In this document: positions 55,437 to 63,940 of the stretch, in pieces
Layout of the letters: each line of letters starts with the position of its first letter
Numbering within the stretch: position 1 is the first letter of the stretch
NCBI RefSeq assembly: GCF_009827495.1
Contig: NZ_WTZA01000001.1
Coordinates: forward strand, 1,748,001 to 1,812,000
Direction: 5' to 3'
DNA length: 64,000 nucleotides
Origin: Tsuneonella aeria
GTDB lineage: Bacteria; Pseudomonadota; Alphaproteobacteria; Sphingomonadales; Sphingomonadaceae
Notes under the pieces: generated by a model
Told to the model about the DNA's origin: nothing
Databases searched by the model: none
The model's input: the letters and a program-made list of their open reading frames with translations, nothing else
Position numbers and translations under genes: made by a program

Positions 55437-57020
55437 ATGGCATCACAACCGCTACCGCACGGCGATTCCGCCGGCACGTTCCTGGGGCATCCCAAGGGAC
55501 TTTTCATGCTCTTCTTCGCCGAGATGTGGGAGCGGTTCTCATATTACGGCATGCGGGCGCTGCTGATTTTCTACCTGACGAAGCACTGGCTGTTTTCGGA
55601 CAGCGAGGCTGGCATCATCTACGGTGCCTATACCGCGCTCGTCTACATCACGCCGGTCGTCGGCGGGTACCTCGCCGACCGATATCTCGGGCAGCGCAAG
55701 GCGGTGTTGTTCGGCGGCGTGCTCTTGACACTCGGCCACTTCTTCATGGCGTTCGAGGGCGAGGCGGCGGTCGGCCATACCGACAACCCGATGATCAACA
55801 TCTTCTGGCTCGCGCTGGCGCTGATCATCGTCGGCTCGGGCTTCCTAAAGGCGAACATCTCGGTGATCGTTGGCCAGCTCTATCCCCGCACCGACGTCCG
55901 CCGCGACGGCGCCTACACGATCTTCTACATGGGGATTAACCTTGGCGCGGCCCTGGGCTCGCTCCTGTGCGGGTACATCGGAGAAACCTATGGCTGGGCC
56001 TACGGCTTCGGGCTCGCCGGCATCGGCATGCTTGCAGGGCTGATCGTGTTCGTGGTCGGCAAAGGGCTTCTGCTTGGCCGCGGCGAGCCGCCGACGCCGC
56101 TGGCGAAGGGTCGCGAGTTCACGATGTACGGTGTTGGCCTGGTGATGGTCGCCCTCGCCTGGGTACTGGTGCAGAACCAGGCTGTTGTTGGCTGGCTGCT
56201 CGGCATTTTCGGCGGCCTGCTGGTGCTTTACGTCCTGTTCACGGCAGTCACCAAGCTGCAGCCCGAAGATCGCGACCGCATCTTCGCGGCGCTGCTGCTC
56301 ATCATCACGTCGATCATCTTCTGGGCGCTGTTCGAACAGGCGGGATCGAGCCTCAACTTGTTCACCGATCGTCACGTCGAACGCGGCGGAGTTCCGGCCT
56401 CGGTATTCCAGTCGATCAACGCGATCTACATCATCCTGCTGGCGCCGATCTTTGCCACGCTCTGGACCGTGCTCGGCCGCAAGGGGATGGAACCGTCCAC
56501 CCCGTTCAAGTTCGGTCTCGGCGTGGTCCAGGTGGGTCTCGGCTTCCTGGTGCTGGTCTGGGGTGCAAACTCGGTGGGCGTGGACGTACCGACGCCGGTC
56601 CTGTTCATCTTCCTGATCTATCTGCTCCACACGACTGGCGAGCTGTGCCTCAGCCCGGTCGGACTGTCGGCAATGAACAGGCTGGCCCCGGCCCACATGG
56701 CATCGCTGATCATGGGCGTATGGTTCTTTGCTTCGGCAACCGGCAACTTCGCCGCCGGCCTGATCGCCTCGGCGACTGGCGCGGAAGGCGTGGGCGAGGA
56801 AGCAGGCAAGCAGGTCGTGCTCGATGTTTACTCCACGGTCGGCTGGGTCGCCGTTGGCGTCGGCGTCTTTGTTCTGGTCGTCAGCCCGCTGGTCAAGAAG
56901 CTGATGCACCTCGACACGCTGCGCGACGACACGGTGGGCGACGACCTTCTGGGGCAGGCGCAGGGTCCGCGTGAACCTGAAGGGGCAGGCATCCATCCGG
57001 CAACCCGCCCGAACACCTGA
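55437..57020 (+). CDS. POT/PTR2 family oligopeptide:H+ symporter
   Basis: Proton-coupled di/tripeptide importer of 527 residues in the inner membrane. The first helix holds the signature EMWERFSYYGMRALL (ExxERFxYY), which couples proton and substrate. The second family signature is near ARTDVRRDGAYTIFYMGINLGAAL, and the third near FALFEQAG/LHTTGELCLSPVGLS. About 14 helices are seen. A downstream terminator at 57039-57068 separates it from the amidohydrolases, though read-through is possible. Location next to a GntR regulator and envelope amidohydrolases suggests peptide scavenging. Confidence 0.95.
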   Translation: MASQPLPHGDSAGTFLGHPKGLFMLFFAEMWERFSYYGMRALLIFYLTKHWLFSDSEAGIIYGAYTALVYITPVVGGYLADRYLGQRKAVLFGGVLLTLGHFFMAFEGEAAVGHTDNPMINIFWLALALIIVGSGFLKANISVIVGQLYPRTDVRRDGAYTIFYMGINLGAALGSLLCGYIGETYGWAYGFGLAGIGMLAGLIVFVVGKGLLLGRGEPPTPLAKGREFTMYGVGLVMVALAWVLVQNQAVVGWLLGIFGGLLVLYVLFTAVTKLQPEDRDRIFAALLLIITSIIFWALFEQAGSSLNLFTDRHVERGGVPASVFQSINAIYIILLAPIFATLWTVLGRKGMEPSTPFKFGLGVVQVGLGFLVLVWGANSVGVDVPTPVLFIFLIYLLHTTGELCLSPVGLSAMNRLAPAHMASLIMGVWFFASATGNFAAGLIASATGAEGVGEEAGKQVVLDVYSTVGWVAVGVGVFVLVVSPLVKKLMHLDTLRDDTVGDDLLGQAQGPREPEGAGIHPATRPNT

Positions 57021-57038
57021 CACGCTGAAAAACCGAAC

Positions 57039-57068
57039 CGGGGCGCGATGGATTTCGCGCCCCGCTTT
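57039..57068 (+). terminator. Rho-independent terminator after the POT transporter
   Basis: Stem CGGGGCGCG / CGCGCCCCG (57039-57047 with 57056-57064), 8-base loop, then CTTTATT. It ends 15 bases before the amidohydrolase start. Confidence 0.75.
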
Positions 57069-57082
57069 ATTCCGGGGGCCCG

Positions 57083-58462
57083 ATGAACCTTCTCCGATTG
57101 AGTGTGACCACCACGTGCGCGCTGGCGCTCGCTGCCTGTGCAACGACGCACAGCGGTGAGACCGACGCAAGTTCCGCCACAGCCGCGGCCATCGACAAGA
57201 ACCCGTATCCCTCGACCTACCGGCCCTACCCCGGCGCGCCTATGGCGCTGGTCGGCGCGACAGTATTCGACGGGGCCGGCGGACAGATCGAAGGGGGCAC
57301 GGTGCTCTTCGAAGGAGGCAAGATCGTGGCCGTGGGCGGCCCGGACCTTGCCGTACCGGCGGGCTACACGCGGATCGAGGGTGCCGGCAAATTCGTGACC
57401 CCGGGCATCATCGATATCCATTCGCACCTTGGCGATTACCCGACACCGTCCGTTGAGGCGCACTCGGACGGCAACGAGGCGACCGACCCCACTACTCCCG
57501 AAGTCTGGGCGGAGCATTCTGTATGGCCACAGGACCCGGGATTCAGCCGCGCGCTCGCGAATGGCGGAGTCACCAGCCTGCAGATACTGCCCGGATCGGC
57601 CAACCTCATGGGCGGCCGCTCCGTCACGCTCAAGAACGTGCCGGCACGCACCGTGCAGGGGATGAAGTTTCCGGGCGCACCCTATGGCATGAAGATGGCT
57701 TGCGGCGAAAACCCCAAGCGCGTCTATGGCGGCAAGGGGCGCATGCCATCCACTCGTATGGGCAATTTCGCGGTCAACCGGCAGACTTGGCTCGACGCCA
57801 AGAAGTGGGTGGCTGATGGACGCAAAGGCCGCAACCTCGCGAACGAGACGCTGGCCGGCGTGCTCGATGGCGAAATCCTGATCCAGAACCACTGCTACCG
57901 CGCTGACGAGATGGCTCTCGTTCTCGATATGGCCAGGGAGATGGGCTACAAGGTCACCGCGTTCCATCACGCTGTCGAAAGTTACAAGATCGCGGATCTG
58001 CTCAAGGCCAACGATGTGTGCTCGGCCGTCTGGGCGGACTGGTACGGCTTCAAGATGGAAAGCTATGACGGCATTCCTGAAAACGCTGCGTATCTGCAGA
58101 ACGCAGGCGCGTGCGTGGTGATTCATTCGGACGATGAAAACGGCATCCAGCGCCTGAACCAGGAAGCAGCGAAGGCACAGGCCGCCGGTCGGCGCGCGGG
58201 GATCGACATCTCGGATGCGCAAGTTGTCCGCTGGCTCACGCTCAACCCGGCCGCGGCGATGGGCATCGACGGCGTCACGGGCAGCCTCGCTCCCGGCAAG
58301 ATGGCCGACGTTGTGCTGTGGAACGGCAACCCGCTCAGCGTTTATTCCCGGCCCGAAAAGGTCTGGATCGATGGCGCGCTGATGTACGACGCAAACGATC
58401 TCAAGCGCCGGCCAGTGAGTGATTTCGAGCTCGGCCAACCGGGTGAAGGAGACGTGAAATGA
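57083..58462 (+). CDS. Amidohydrolase family lipoprotein (metal site intact)
   Basis: A periplasmic or membrane-tethered hydrolase of 459 residues; the signal ends in lipobox LAAC. The amidohydrolase TIM barrel shows PGIIDIHSHLGDY (His113, His115), a third ligand in IQNHCYRADE, a fourth in TAFHHAVES, and the catalytic Asp in VIHSDDENG. The C-terminal beta-sandwich has LNPAAAMGIDG and GSLAPGKMADVVLWNGNPL. It is similar in feel to the prolidase/imidazolonepropionase-like group. The natural substrate is unknown; peptides are likely from context. Its stop overlaps the second amidohydrolase (ATGA). Confidence 0.9.
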   Translation: MNLLRLSVTTTCALALAACATTHSGETDASSATAAAIDKNPYPSTYRPYPGAPMALVGATVFDGAGGQIEGGTVLFEGGKIVAVGGPDLAVPAGYTRIEGAGKFVTPGIIDIHSHLGDYPTPSVEAHSDGNEATDPTTPEVWAEHSVWPQDPGFSRALANGGVTSLQILPGSANLMGGRSVTLKNVPARTVQGMKFPGAPYGMKMACGENPKRVYGGKGRMPSTRMGNFAVNRQTWLDAKKWVADGRKGRNLANETLAGVLDGEILIQNHCYRADEMALVLDMAREMGYKVTAFHHAVESYKIADLLKANDVCSAVWADWYGFKMESYDGIPENAAYLQNAGACVVIHSDDENGIQRLNQEAAKAQAAGRRAGIDISDAQVVRWLTLNPAAAMGIDGVTGSLAPGKMADVVLWNGNPLSVYSRPEKVWIDGALMYDANDLKRRPVSDFELGQPGEGDVK

Positions 58463-59838
58463 TCGCCCGCCTGCTGATTGGCGCGGGCCTGCTCGCGCTC
58501 TCCGCCGCGCCGACCGTGGCGCAGGATTTCGCTATCACCAACGCCACCGTCGCGACCGGCGACGGCAGCGAGCCGGTCCAGGGGGCGACGGTCATCGTGC
58601 GCGGCGGACGCATCGTTGCCGCCGGTGCCGGCGCGGCGATTCCGGCCGGCATGCAGGTGATCGACGGAACCGGTAAGTGGGTGACCCCGGGCCTTTTCCT
58701 CGCGATGACGTCACTCGGCCTGCTGGATGCCGATGGTGTGGGGGAATCGAATGACACTGCGGCGCGCAATTCCCCCTTTGGGGCCGCGCTGGACGTGGTG
58801 CCGGCGCTGAACCCCGCCTCGCAACATGTCCGGGTCGCGCGGGATGGCGGGATCACCCGGGCCAGCGTGTTCCCGGTGCCGGCGAGCTCGATCTTCGGTG
58901 GTCAGGGCGCCCTGGTGGACCTTGGTGCGGATGGGGACATGGTCGTGCGGCCGCGCGCGTTCCAGCTCGTGGCGCTGGGCGAATACGGCGCGCGCCTTGC
59001 GGGCGGCAGCCGGACCAGCGCCCACGCAGTCTTGCGCAATGCGCTGCGCGAAGCGCGCCAGTACGGCGCTGATAGCAGGGTGATCCCCGGCGGGAGTCGT
59101 CCCGCGACGATCTCGACCGGCGATGACATTCCGATCGACACGCGCCTTGTCGATACCCAGGCCGAACGCGATGATGTGCTGCTGACCCGCTTCGACGCTG
59201 CCGCGCTGGTGCCAGTCGTCAACGGACAGCAACCGCTCTATGTTGCGGTGGAGCGCGAATCCGACATTCGCTCGGTCCTGGCGCTTCGCAGCGAATTCCC
59301 GCGCTTGCGCCTCGTGCTCGTGGGCGCCAGCGAAGGGTGGCGAGCGGCGGACGAGATCGCCGCGGCAAATGTGCCGGTAATCGCCGACCCCGTCGACGAC
59401 CTGCCTTCGAGCTTCGAACAACTCGCAGCGACGCAGTCCAACGTGGGCCGCATGGTTCGCGCAGGCGTCAAGGTCGCCTTGGGAGGCCTCGCAGGCACGA
59501 CCGGCGACCAGCCACGGAATCTGAAGCAGTTTGCCGGCAACCTGGTCGCGCTGACCAAAGTGCCCGGCGCGACCGGGCTTTCATGGGGCGAGGCTTTTGC
59601 CGCGATCACTTCGGTCCCGGCTGAAATCTCCGGCCTTGGCAGCCGGGCCGGCGTGCTCGCACCAGGCGCCGCGGGCGATGTCGTCGTATGGAGCGGTGAC
59701 CCGCTGGAAAACGCCAGCGCTCCGGAACGCGTGTTTATCGATGGCGTGGAGCAGCCGCGCGATGGCCATCAGAAACGTCTCGGTGATCGTTACCGCGACC
59801 TCGATGAAAGCGACTTGCCCAAGGCGTACGACTGGTGA
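58459..59838 (+). CDS. Amidohydrolase-like protein lacking metal ligands
   Basis: An exported protein of 459 residues (cleavable signal MIARLLIGAGLLALSAAPTVA). The fold is clearly amidohydrolase: N-terminal beta-sandwich GGRIVAAGAGAAIPAGMQVIDG, and the C-terminal LAPGAAGDVVVWSGDPLENA. The HxH site of the family (PGxIDxHxH) reads PGLFLAMTS, with Met83 and Ser85 in place of the two His. The third and fourth His and the catalytic Asp are also gone (VLVGASEGW, VALGGLAGTTGD). It is coupled to the intact paralogue and to FKBP. Probably a structural or regulatory partner rather than an enzyme (inference). Confidence 0.88.
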   Translation: MIARLLIGAGLLALSAAPTVAQDFAITNATVATGDGSEPVQGATVIVRGGRIVAAGAGAAIPAGMQVIDGTGKWVTPGLFLAMTSLGLLDADGVGESNDTAARNSPFGAALDVVPALNPASQHVRVARDGGITRASVFPVPASSIFGGQGALVDLGADGDMVVRPRAFQLVALGEYGARLAGGSRTSAHAVLRNALREARQYGADSRVIPGGSRPATISTGDDIPIDTRLVDTQAERDDVLLTRFDAAALVPVVNGQQPLYVAVERESDIRSVLALRSEFPRLRLVLVGASEGWRAADEIAAANVPVIADPVDDLPSSFEQLAATQSNVGRMVRAGVKVALGGLAGTTGDQPRNLKQFAGNLVALTKVPGATGLSWGEAFAAITSVPAEISGLGSRAGVLAPGAAGDVVVWSGDPLENASAPERVFIDGVEQPRDGHQKRLGDRYRDLDESDLPKAYDW

Positions 59839-60347
59839 AGCTCGGCTTCGCCAACCACGGCGGCGCGACGCTCGCGTTGGGCGCGGCGCTTATCGTGGGC
59901 GCCGCGGCGCTGGCGCAGTCACCTGCCGGCCCGCCCGATCGCAGCCAGGATGTCGCGTGGATGAATGCGCAGCAGGTCGCCCTTGCCGAGCGCGCCGCGC
60001 AACCTGGTTGGCAGGCGCTTGACGGCGGCCTTCTCTGGCGCCGCGTAGCCGGCGACGGCCGCGGCGCCCGCCCAACCCCGGCCGATACCGTGATGGTCCA
60101 TTACACCGGCACTTTCGCGGACGGCGCGCAGTTCGACAGTTCCGAAGGCGGAGAGCCCGCCACGTTCCCACTCGGCAAGCTCATCCCGGCCTGGCAGATG
60201 GCCATTCCAAAGGCCGGCGTGGGCGACACCATCGAGATCGCGGTGCCTTCCGATCTCGGTTACGGGGCCAAGGGCAAGGGTCCGATCCCGGGTGGTGCCA
60301 CGCTTCTGTTCACGGTCAGGTTGCTGGATATCGAACGGGCCGACTGA
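59835..60347 (+). CDS. Exported FKBP-type peptidyl-prolyl isomerase
   Basis: A protein of 170 residues. The N-terminal hydrophobic stretch to about residue 27 is a signal peptide or anchor. The FKBP domain (about 80-168) has VMVHYTGTFADGAQFDSS, GKLIPAWQMAIPKAGVGD with the active-site Trp, and PSDLGYGAKGKGPIPGGATLLF. It accelerates proline isomerisation during folding in the envelope. The start is GTG 59835, overlapping the previous stop (GTGA). Coupling to the two amidohydrolases suggests that it helps fold them. Confidence 0.93.
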   Translation: MKLGFANHGGATLALGAALIVGAAALAQSPAGPPDRSQDVAWMNAQQVALAERAAQPGWQALDGGLLWRRVAGDGRGARPTPADTVMVHYTGTFADGAQFDSSEGGEPATFPLGKLIPAWQMAIPKAGVGDTIEIAVPSDLGYGAKGKGPIPGGATLLFTVRLLDIERAD

Positions 60348-60407
60348 GTCCCGGCAGGTTGCCGCAACAGGCTACAGGCATCAGCGGCTGACAGGGGGCG
60401 CCTTGAG

Positions 60408-60737
60408 ATGAACGAAGCATTCGACACGATCGCTGCGCTCGTTCGCCAAGAAGCGTCAGGTTTGATTGCGACGATCGATGAAGCCGGTCATCTCTCTTAC
60501 AGCACGGCCCCGGCCGACGGCTCGGCGGCCGCGTTCGTCGTCGCGGTGAAAGCCGGCAAGCGATACGTCGCCCTACACCTGATGCCGCTTTATTGTCATC
60601 CGGAGCTTGTCCTCGAGATGCCGGCATCGCTTCGTGCGCGGATGCACGGCAAGTCCTGCCTCAATTTCGCGCCGCACAAACCGGTGCCGGCCGATGATCT
60701 TGCAGTGTTGATTGCCGCAGCGCTCGCGCGCGCCTGA
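60408..60737 (+). CDS. Conserved uncharacterised protein, 109 aa
   Basis: A soluble protein of 109 residues. Its recognisable core is KRYVALHLMPLYCHPELVLEM, then RARMHGKSCLNFA near the C-terminus. Similar core phrases (HLMPxY, MxGKSCxNF) occur in small uncharacterised proteins of many bacteria; I cannot name a Pfam family with certainty. ATG 60408 follows CTTGAG. No signal peptide. It is convergent with dxs; the stops are 10 bases apart with a hairpin between. Confidence 0.75.
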   Translation: MNEAFDTIAALVRQEASGLIATIDEAGHLSYSTAPADGSAAAFVVAVKAGKRYVALHLMPLYCHPELVLEMPASLRARMHGKSCLNFAPHKPVPADDLAVLIAAALARA

Positions 60738-60738
60738 A

Positions 60739-60757
60739 CGCGGGCCTTACGCCCGCG
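60739..60757. terminator. Short bidirectional hairpin between convergent genes
   Basis: Stem CGCGGGC / GCCCGCG with loop CTTAC, which contains the dxs stop codon. No long T run on either side, so terminator strength is uncertain. Confidence 0.5.
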
Positions 60758-62681
60758 CTTCCTCAACTCGCTGGTCGGTTCCGGCGCTGTTATGACGCAG
60801 TGCCTTCAACACAGTGTCGACGATCTGCGGCGCGTTGAGGCCAGCTTCATCATACTGCCTCGCCGGATCGTCGTGATCCTGGAACAGGTCCGGCAGGCGC
60901 ATGGTCCTGATCTTGAGCCCGCCGTCGAGCAATCCCGCGTCGCTGGCGTGCGTCAGGACGTGCGCACCGAGGCCGCCGATCGCGCCTTCTTCGACCGTCA
61001 CCACCACCTCGTGCGTCCGCATGAGCCGGTCGATGAGGCGGGTATCGAGCGGCTTGGCAAAACGCAGGTCGGCGACGGTGGTCGACAAGCCCTTCGCCTC
61101 GAGCGCGTCGGCCGCTTTGATCGCTTCGGCAAGGCGCGTACCGAGTGAGAGAATCGCGATCTTGGTGCCCTCCCGCACCAACCGGCCCTTGCCGATCTCA
61201 AGCAGTTCGGGTTCGCCGGGCAAGGCGACGCCCGTGCCGTTGCCGCGCGGGTAGCGGAACGCGATGGGGCCGGCATCGTACTGGGCGGCGGTATACGTCA
61301 TGTGGACCAGTTCCGCCTCGTCCGCGGCGGCCATGACAACCATGTTGGGCAAGGTCGCGAGATACGTTACGTCGAACGAGCCGGCGTGCGTGCAGCCGTC
61401 GGCGCCAACGAGCCCCGCGCGGTCGATTGCAAAGCGAACCGGCAGGTTCTGGATCGCGACATCGTGCACCACCTGGTCGAACGCCCGTTGCAGGAACGTT
61501 GAATAGATCGCGCAGAACGGCCGCATGCCCTGCGCGGCGAGGCCCGCGGCAAAGGTGACTGCGTGCTGTTCCGCAATGCCGACGTCGAAGCTGCGGTCGG
61601 GGTGCGCCTTCGCAAACCGATCGACCCCCGTCCCGCTCGGCATGGCTGCGGTGATCGCGACGATCCGGTCGTCGGTCTCCGCCAGCCTAGCTAGCGTGTC
61701 CCCGAAAACATTCTGGTAGGCCGGGGGGCCGCCCGCGCTCTTCTTCTGTTCGCCGGTGATGACGTCGAACTTCTGCACCCCGTGGTACTTGTCGGCGCTA
61801 TTTTCGGCCGGTGCGTAGCCCTTGCCCTTCTTGGTCACGACGTGAACCAGGATAGGCCCCTGTTCGCTGTCGCGCACGTTCTCCAGCACCGGGATCAGGT
61901 GCTCAAGATTGTGGCCGTCGATAGGGCCAACGTAATAGAAGCCCAGTTCTTCGAAGAGGGTGCCACCGGTCACCATCCCGCGGGTAAATTCCTCGGCCTT
62001 TTCCAGGCCGTGGTTGAGCCGCCGGCTCAGCTTGGCGGAGAGCCGCTTGGCGAGGCTGCGCAGTCCGAGATACTCGCTGCTTGAAACTATCCGCGCGAGA
62101 TAGGCAGAAAGCCCGCCAACGGGCGGCGCGATCGACATGTCGTTGTCGTTGAGGATCACGACCAGGCGATTCCCGGCCGCTTCCGCATTGTTCATCGCCT
62201 CGTACGCCATGCCCGCGCTCATCGCGCCGTCGCCGATCACGGCGATTCCCTTGCCGGGGGCGTCGTTGAGCTTGTTGGCGATAGCAAAGCCCAAGGCGGC
62301 AGAGATCGAAGTGCTGGAATGCGCCGCGCCGAATGGATCGTATTCGCTCTCGCTGCGCTTGGTGAACCCGCTGAGGCCGCCGCCATGGCGCAGCGTGCGA
62401 ATGCGATCGCGCCGTCCGGTGAGGATCTTGTGCGGGTAGGCCTGGTGACCCACGTCCCACACCAACTTGTCAGTCGGTGTGTCGAACACGTAATGAATAG
62501 CGACCGTCAGCTCCACGACACCAAGGCCCGAACCAAGGTGCCCCCCCGTCGATCCGACTGCACTGATCATTTCGTCGCGCAGCTCGTCGGCGAGCTGGCG
62601 CAAGGCCTCGGGCGGGAGCTTGCGGAGGTCGTGAGGCGTGTCGACCGTATCGAGCAGCGGTGTCTGTGGGCGCGAATTCAT
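60747..62681 (-). CDS. dxs: 1-deoxy-D-xylulose-5-phosphate synthase
   Basis: First step of the MEP isoprenoid pathway: a thiamine diphosphate enzyme condensing pyruvate and glyceraldehyde 3-phosphate. In its 644 residues the ThDP motif starts [17 protein letters not shown] and ends in NDND. The N-terminal [17 protein letters not shown] and [17 protein letters not shown], and the central [17 protein letters not shown], are diagnostic. It supplies precursors for carotenoids, quinones and the polyprenyl carriers used by the glycan module. It is downstream of the Zur-like gene on the same strand (80-bp gap). Confidence 0.98.
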   Translation of the reverse strand: MNSRPQTPLLDTVDTPHDLRKLPPEALRQLADELRDEMISAVGSTGGHLGSGLGVVELTVAIHYVFDTPTDKLVWDVGHQAYPHKILTGRRDRIRTLRHGGGLSGFTKRSESEYDPFGAAHSSTSISAALGFAIANKLNDAPGKGIAVIGDGAMSAGMAYEAMNNAEAAGNRLVVILNDNDMSIAPPVGGLSAYLARIVSSSEYLGLRSLAKRLSAKLSRRLNHGLEKAEEFTRGMVTGGTLFEELGFYYVGPIDGHNLEHLIPVLENVRDSEQGPILVHVVTKKGKGYAPAENSADKYHGVQKFDVITGEQKKSAGGPPAYQNVFGDTLARLAETDDRIVAITAAMPSGTGVDRFAKAHPDRSFDVGIAEQHAVTFAAGLAAQGMRPFCAIYSTFLQRAFDQVVHDVAIQNLPVRFAIDRAGLVGADGCTHAGSFDVTYLATLPNMVVMAAADEAELVHMTYTAAQYDAGPIAFRYPRGNGTGVALPGEPELLEIGKGRLVREGTKIAILSLGTRLAEAIKAADALEAKGLSTTVADLRFAKPLDTRLIDRLMRTHEVVVTVEEGAIGGLGAHVLTHASDAGLLDGGLKIRTMRLPDLFQDHDDPARQYDEAGLNAPQIVDTVLKALRHNSAGTDQRVEEARA

Positions 62682-62761
62682 CTCTCTGCCCTACACGCGG
62701 GCTGCAACGCTGTCGATCAAAGGCGGATCAGCAAACGCTGAGCAATTCATGAGCATCGTCT

Positions 62762-63223
62762 TTAGCGGCAGTCGGCACACAGGCCCCTGATTTCGATTAC
62801 CGGCCGCTCCGCCTTGAAACCCGCATCCTCGGCCAAGGCGCGAACATTGCGCGATACCGAATCGTTATCGAGGTGAGTCGCTTCGCCGCATTCGTCGCAA
62901 ACCAGGAATATGCAGTCATGCAGGCATCCGGGGTGGCTGTTCGCGAGATAGGCATTCGACGATTCCACCCGCATGGCGAGATTGTTCGACACGAACAGGT
63001 CGAGGATTCGATAGATCGAATTGGGCGCGATACGCTTGCCGCGGCGGGCCGACACCTGGTCGGCGATATCGTAGGCCGAAGTGGGCGAGGCATGGACTGA
63101 GAGCGCGGCGAAAACGTCCGCTCGCAGGTCAGTCCACTGTTCGCCGGCGTCGGTCAGCGCACGCTCGGCTGCGCGTGCCAGATCCACGCCGGCGTGCTCA
63201 TGGTGCTGGTGCGGGTTTGCCAT
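62762..63223 (-). CDS. zur: Fur-family regulator, Zur-like
   Basis: A Fur-superfamily repressor of 153 residues. The winged helix (about 30-90) includes SAYDIADQVSARRGKRIAPNSIYRILDLFVSNNLA. The C-terminal domain has the structural-zinc Cys pairs CDECG and CADC, and HPGCLHDCIFLV as sensory ligands. The N-terminal His-rich tag (NPHQHHEHAG) is common in Zur. Zinc uptake control is the likely role. No znuABC gene is in the window, so the Zur call rests on motif type; other Fur classes remain possible. Confidence 0.82.
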   Translation of the reverse strand: MANPHQHHEHAGVDLARAAERALTDAGEQWTDLRADVFAALSVHASPTSAYDIADQVSARRGKRIAPNSIYRILDLFVSNNLAMRVESSNAYLANSHPGCLHDCIFLVCDECGEATHLDNDSVSRNVRALAEDAGFKAERPVIEIRGLCADCR

Positions 63224-63265
63224 GATCGCGATGTAATGCGCCCGCGGCAGAAGCGCCAGTCACCC

Positions 63266-63940
63266 TTATCCCGGGGTAAAGGATGTCTTCCAGACGCCAG
63301 GGTACATCGCCTTCAGGGCCGCGAGCTTCGGCGCGTCGAATTGAAGGATGTACCTGTGCTCGGGATTTTTGCGCGCGAAATCCTGATGGTAGGTTTCAGC
63401 GGGGTAGAATGCCTGCGCCCGTTCGATCCGAGTGACGATCGGTTTCGCCCAAACCCTGGCGGACGAAAGCTGAGCGATATAGGCCTTGGCGACCGCGTTC
63501 TGCTCAGCGGATACCGGGAACAGCGCACTGCGGTATTGCGTGCCGACATCGGGTCCTTGCCGGTTCTCGAGCGTGGGATCGGCGATGATGGAGAAGTATA
63601 TTCGCAAGAGCTGATCGTAGCGAATGATGGCCGGATCGTAAGTCAATCTGACGGCTTCCGCGTGGTCGGTAAATCCGCCCGAGACGGCATCATAACTAGC
63701 ACTGGCGGCCGTCCCGCCGGTGTATCCGCTGACCGCGCTGCGCACGCCCTTCACATGGCTGAATACGGCCTCCACGCCCCAGAAGCAGCCGCCGGCGAAC
63801 ACGGCGGTCTTGAGACCCGCGCCTTCCGCGGCGGGCCGAACGGGGTGCGGTGTCTTGACGGCCGTTACGTCAGCCGCGGCTGGCTGACATCCGGCAAGGA
63901 TCATCGCCGACGCAGCAAGGGCCAGCGGCGCCCGCCTCAA
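63266..63940 (-). CDS. msrA: Peptide methionine sulfoxide reductase MsrA, lipoprotein form
   Basis: Reduces methionine-S-sulfoxide in proteins. The 224 residues include the active-site GGCFWGVEAVF near 50-60, GYTGGTAASASYDAVSGGFTDHAEAV, and YHQDFARKNPEHRYILQF. The N-terminus is a lipoprotein signal ending in ILAGC, so it acts in the envelope instead of the cytoplasm. The start is TTG 63940: it gives a proper basic signal (MRRAPLALAAS) and overlaps the stop of the preceding gene as TTGA. Starting at the next ATG (63904) would destroy the signal. Confidence 0.92.
   Translation of the reverse strand: MRRAPLALAASAMILAGCQPAAADVTAVKTPHPVRPAAEGAGLKTAVFAGGCFWGVEAVFSHVKGVRSAVSGYTGGTAASASYDAVSGGFTDHAEAVRLTYDPAIIRYDQLLRIYFSIIADPTLENRQGPDVGTQYRSALFPVSAEQNAVAKAYIAQLSSARVWAKPIVTRIERAQAFYPAETYHQDFARKNPEHRYILQFDAPKLAALKAMYPGVWKTSFTPG

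Noticed and set aside
63225..63245. TGTAATGCG upstream of the Zur-like gene as a Zur box
   Set aside because: Only half of a TAATG-type palindrome is present; too weak to report as a site.
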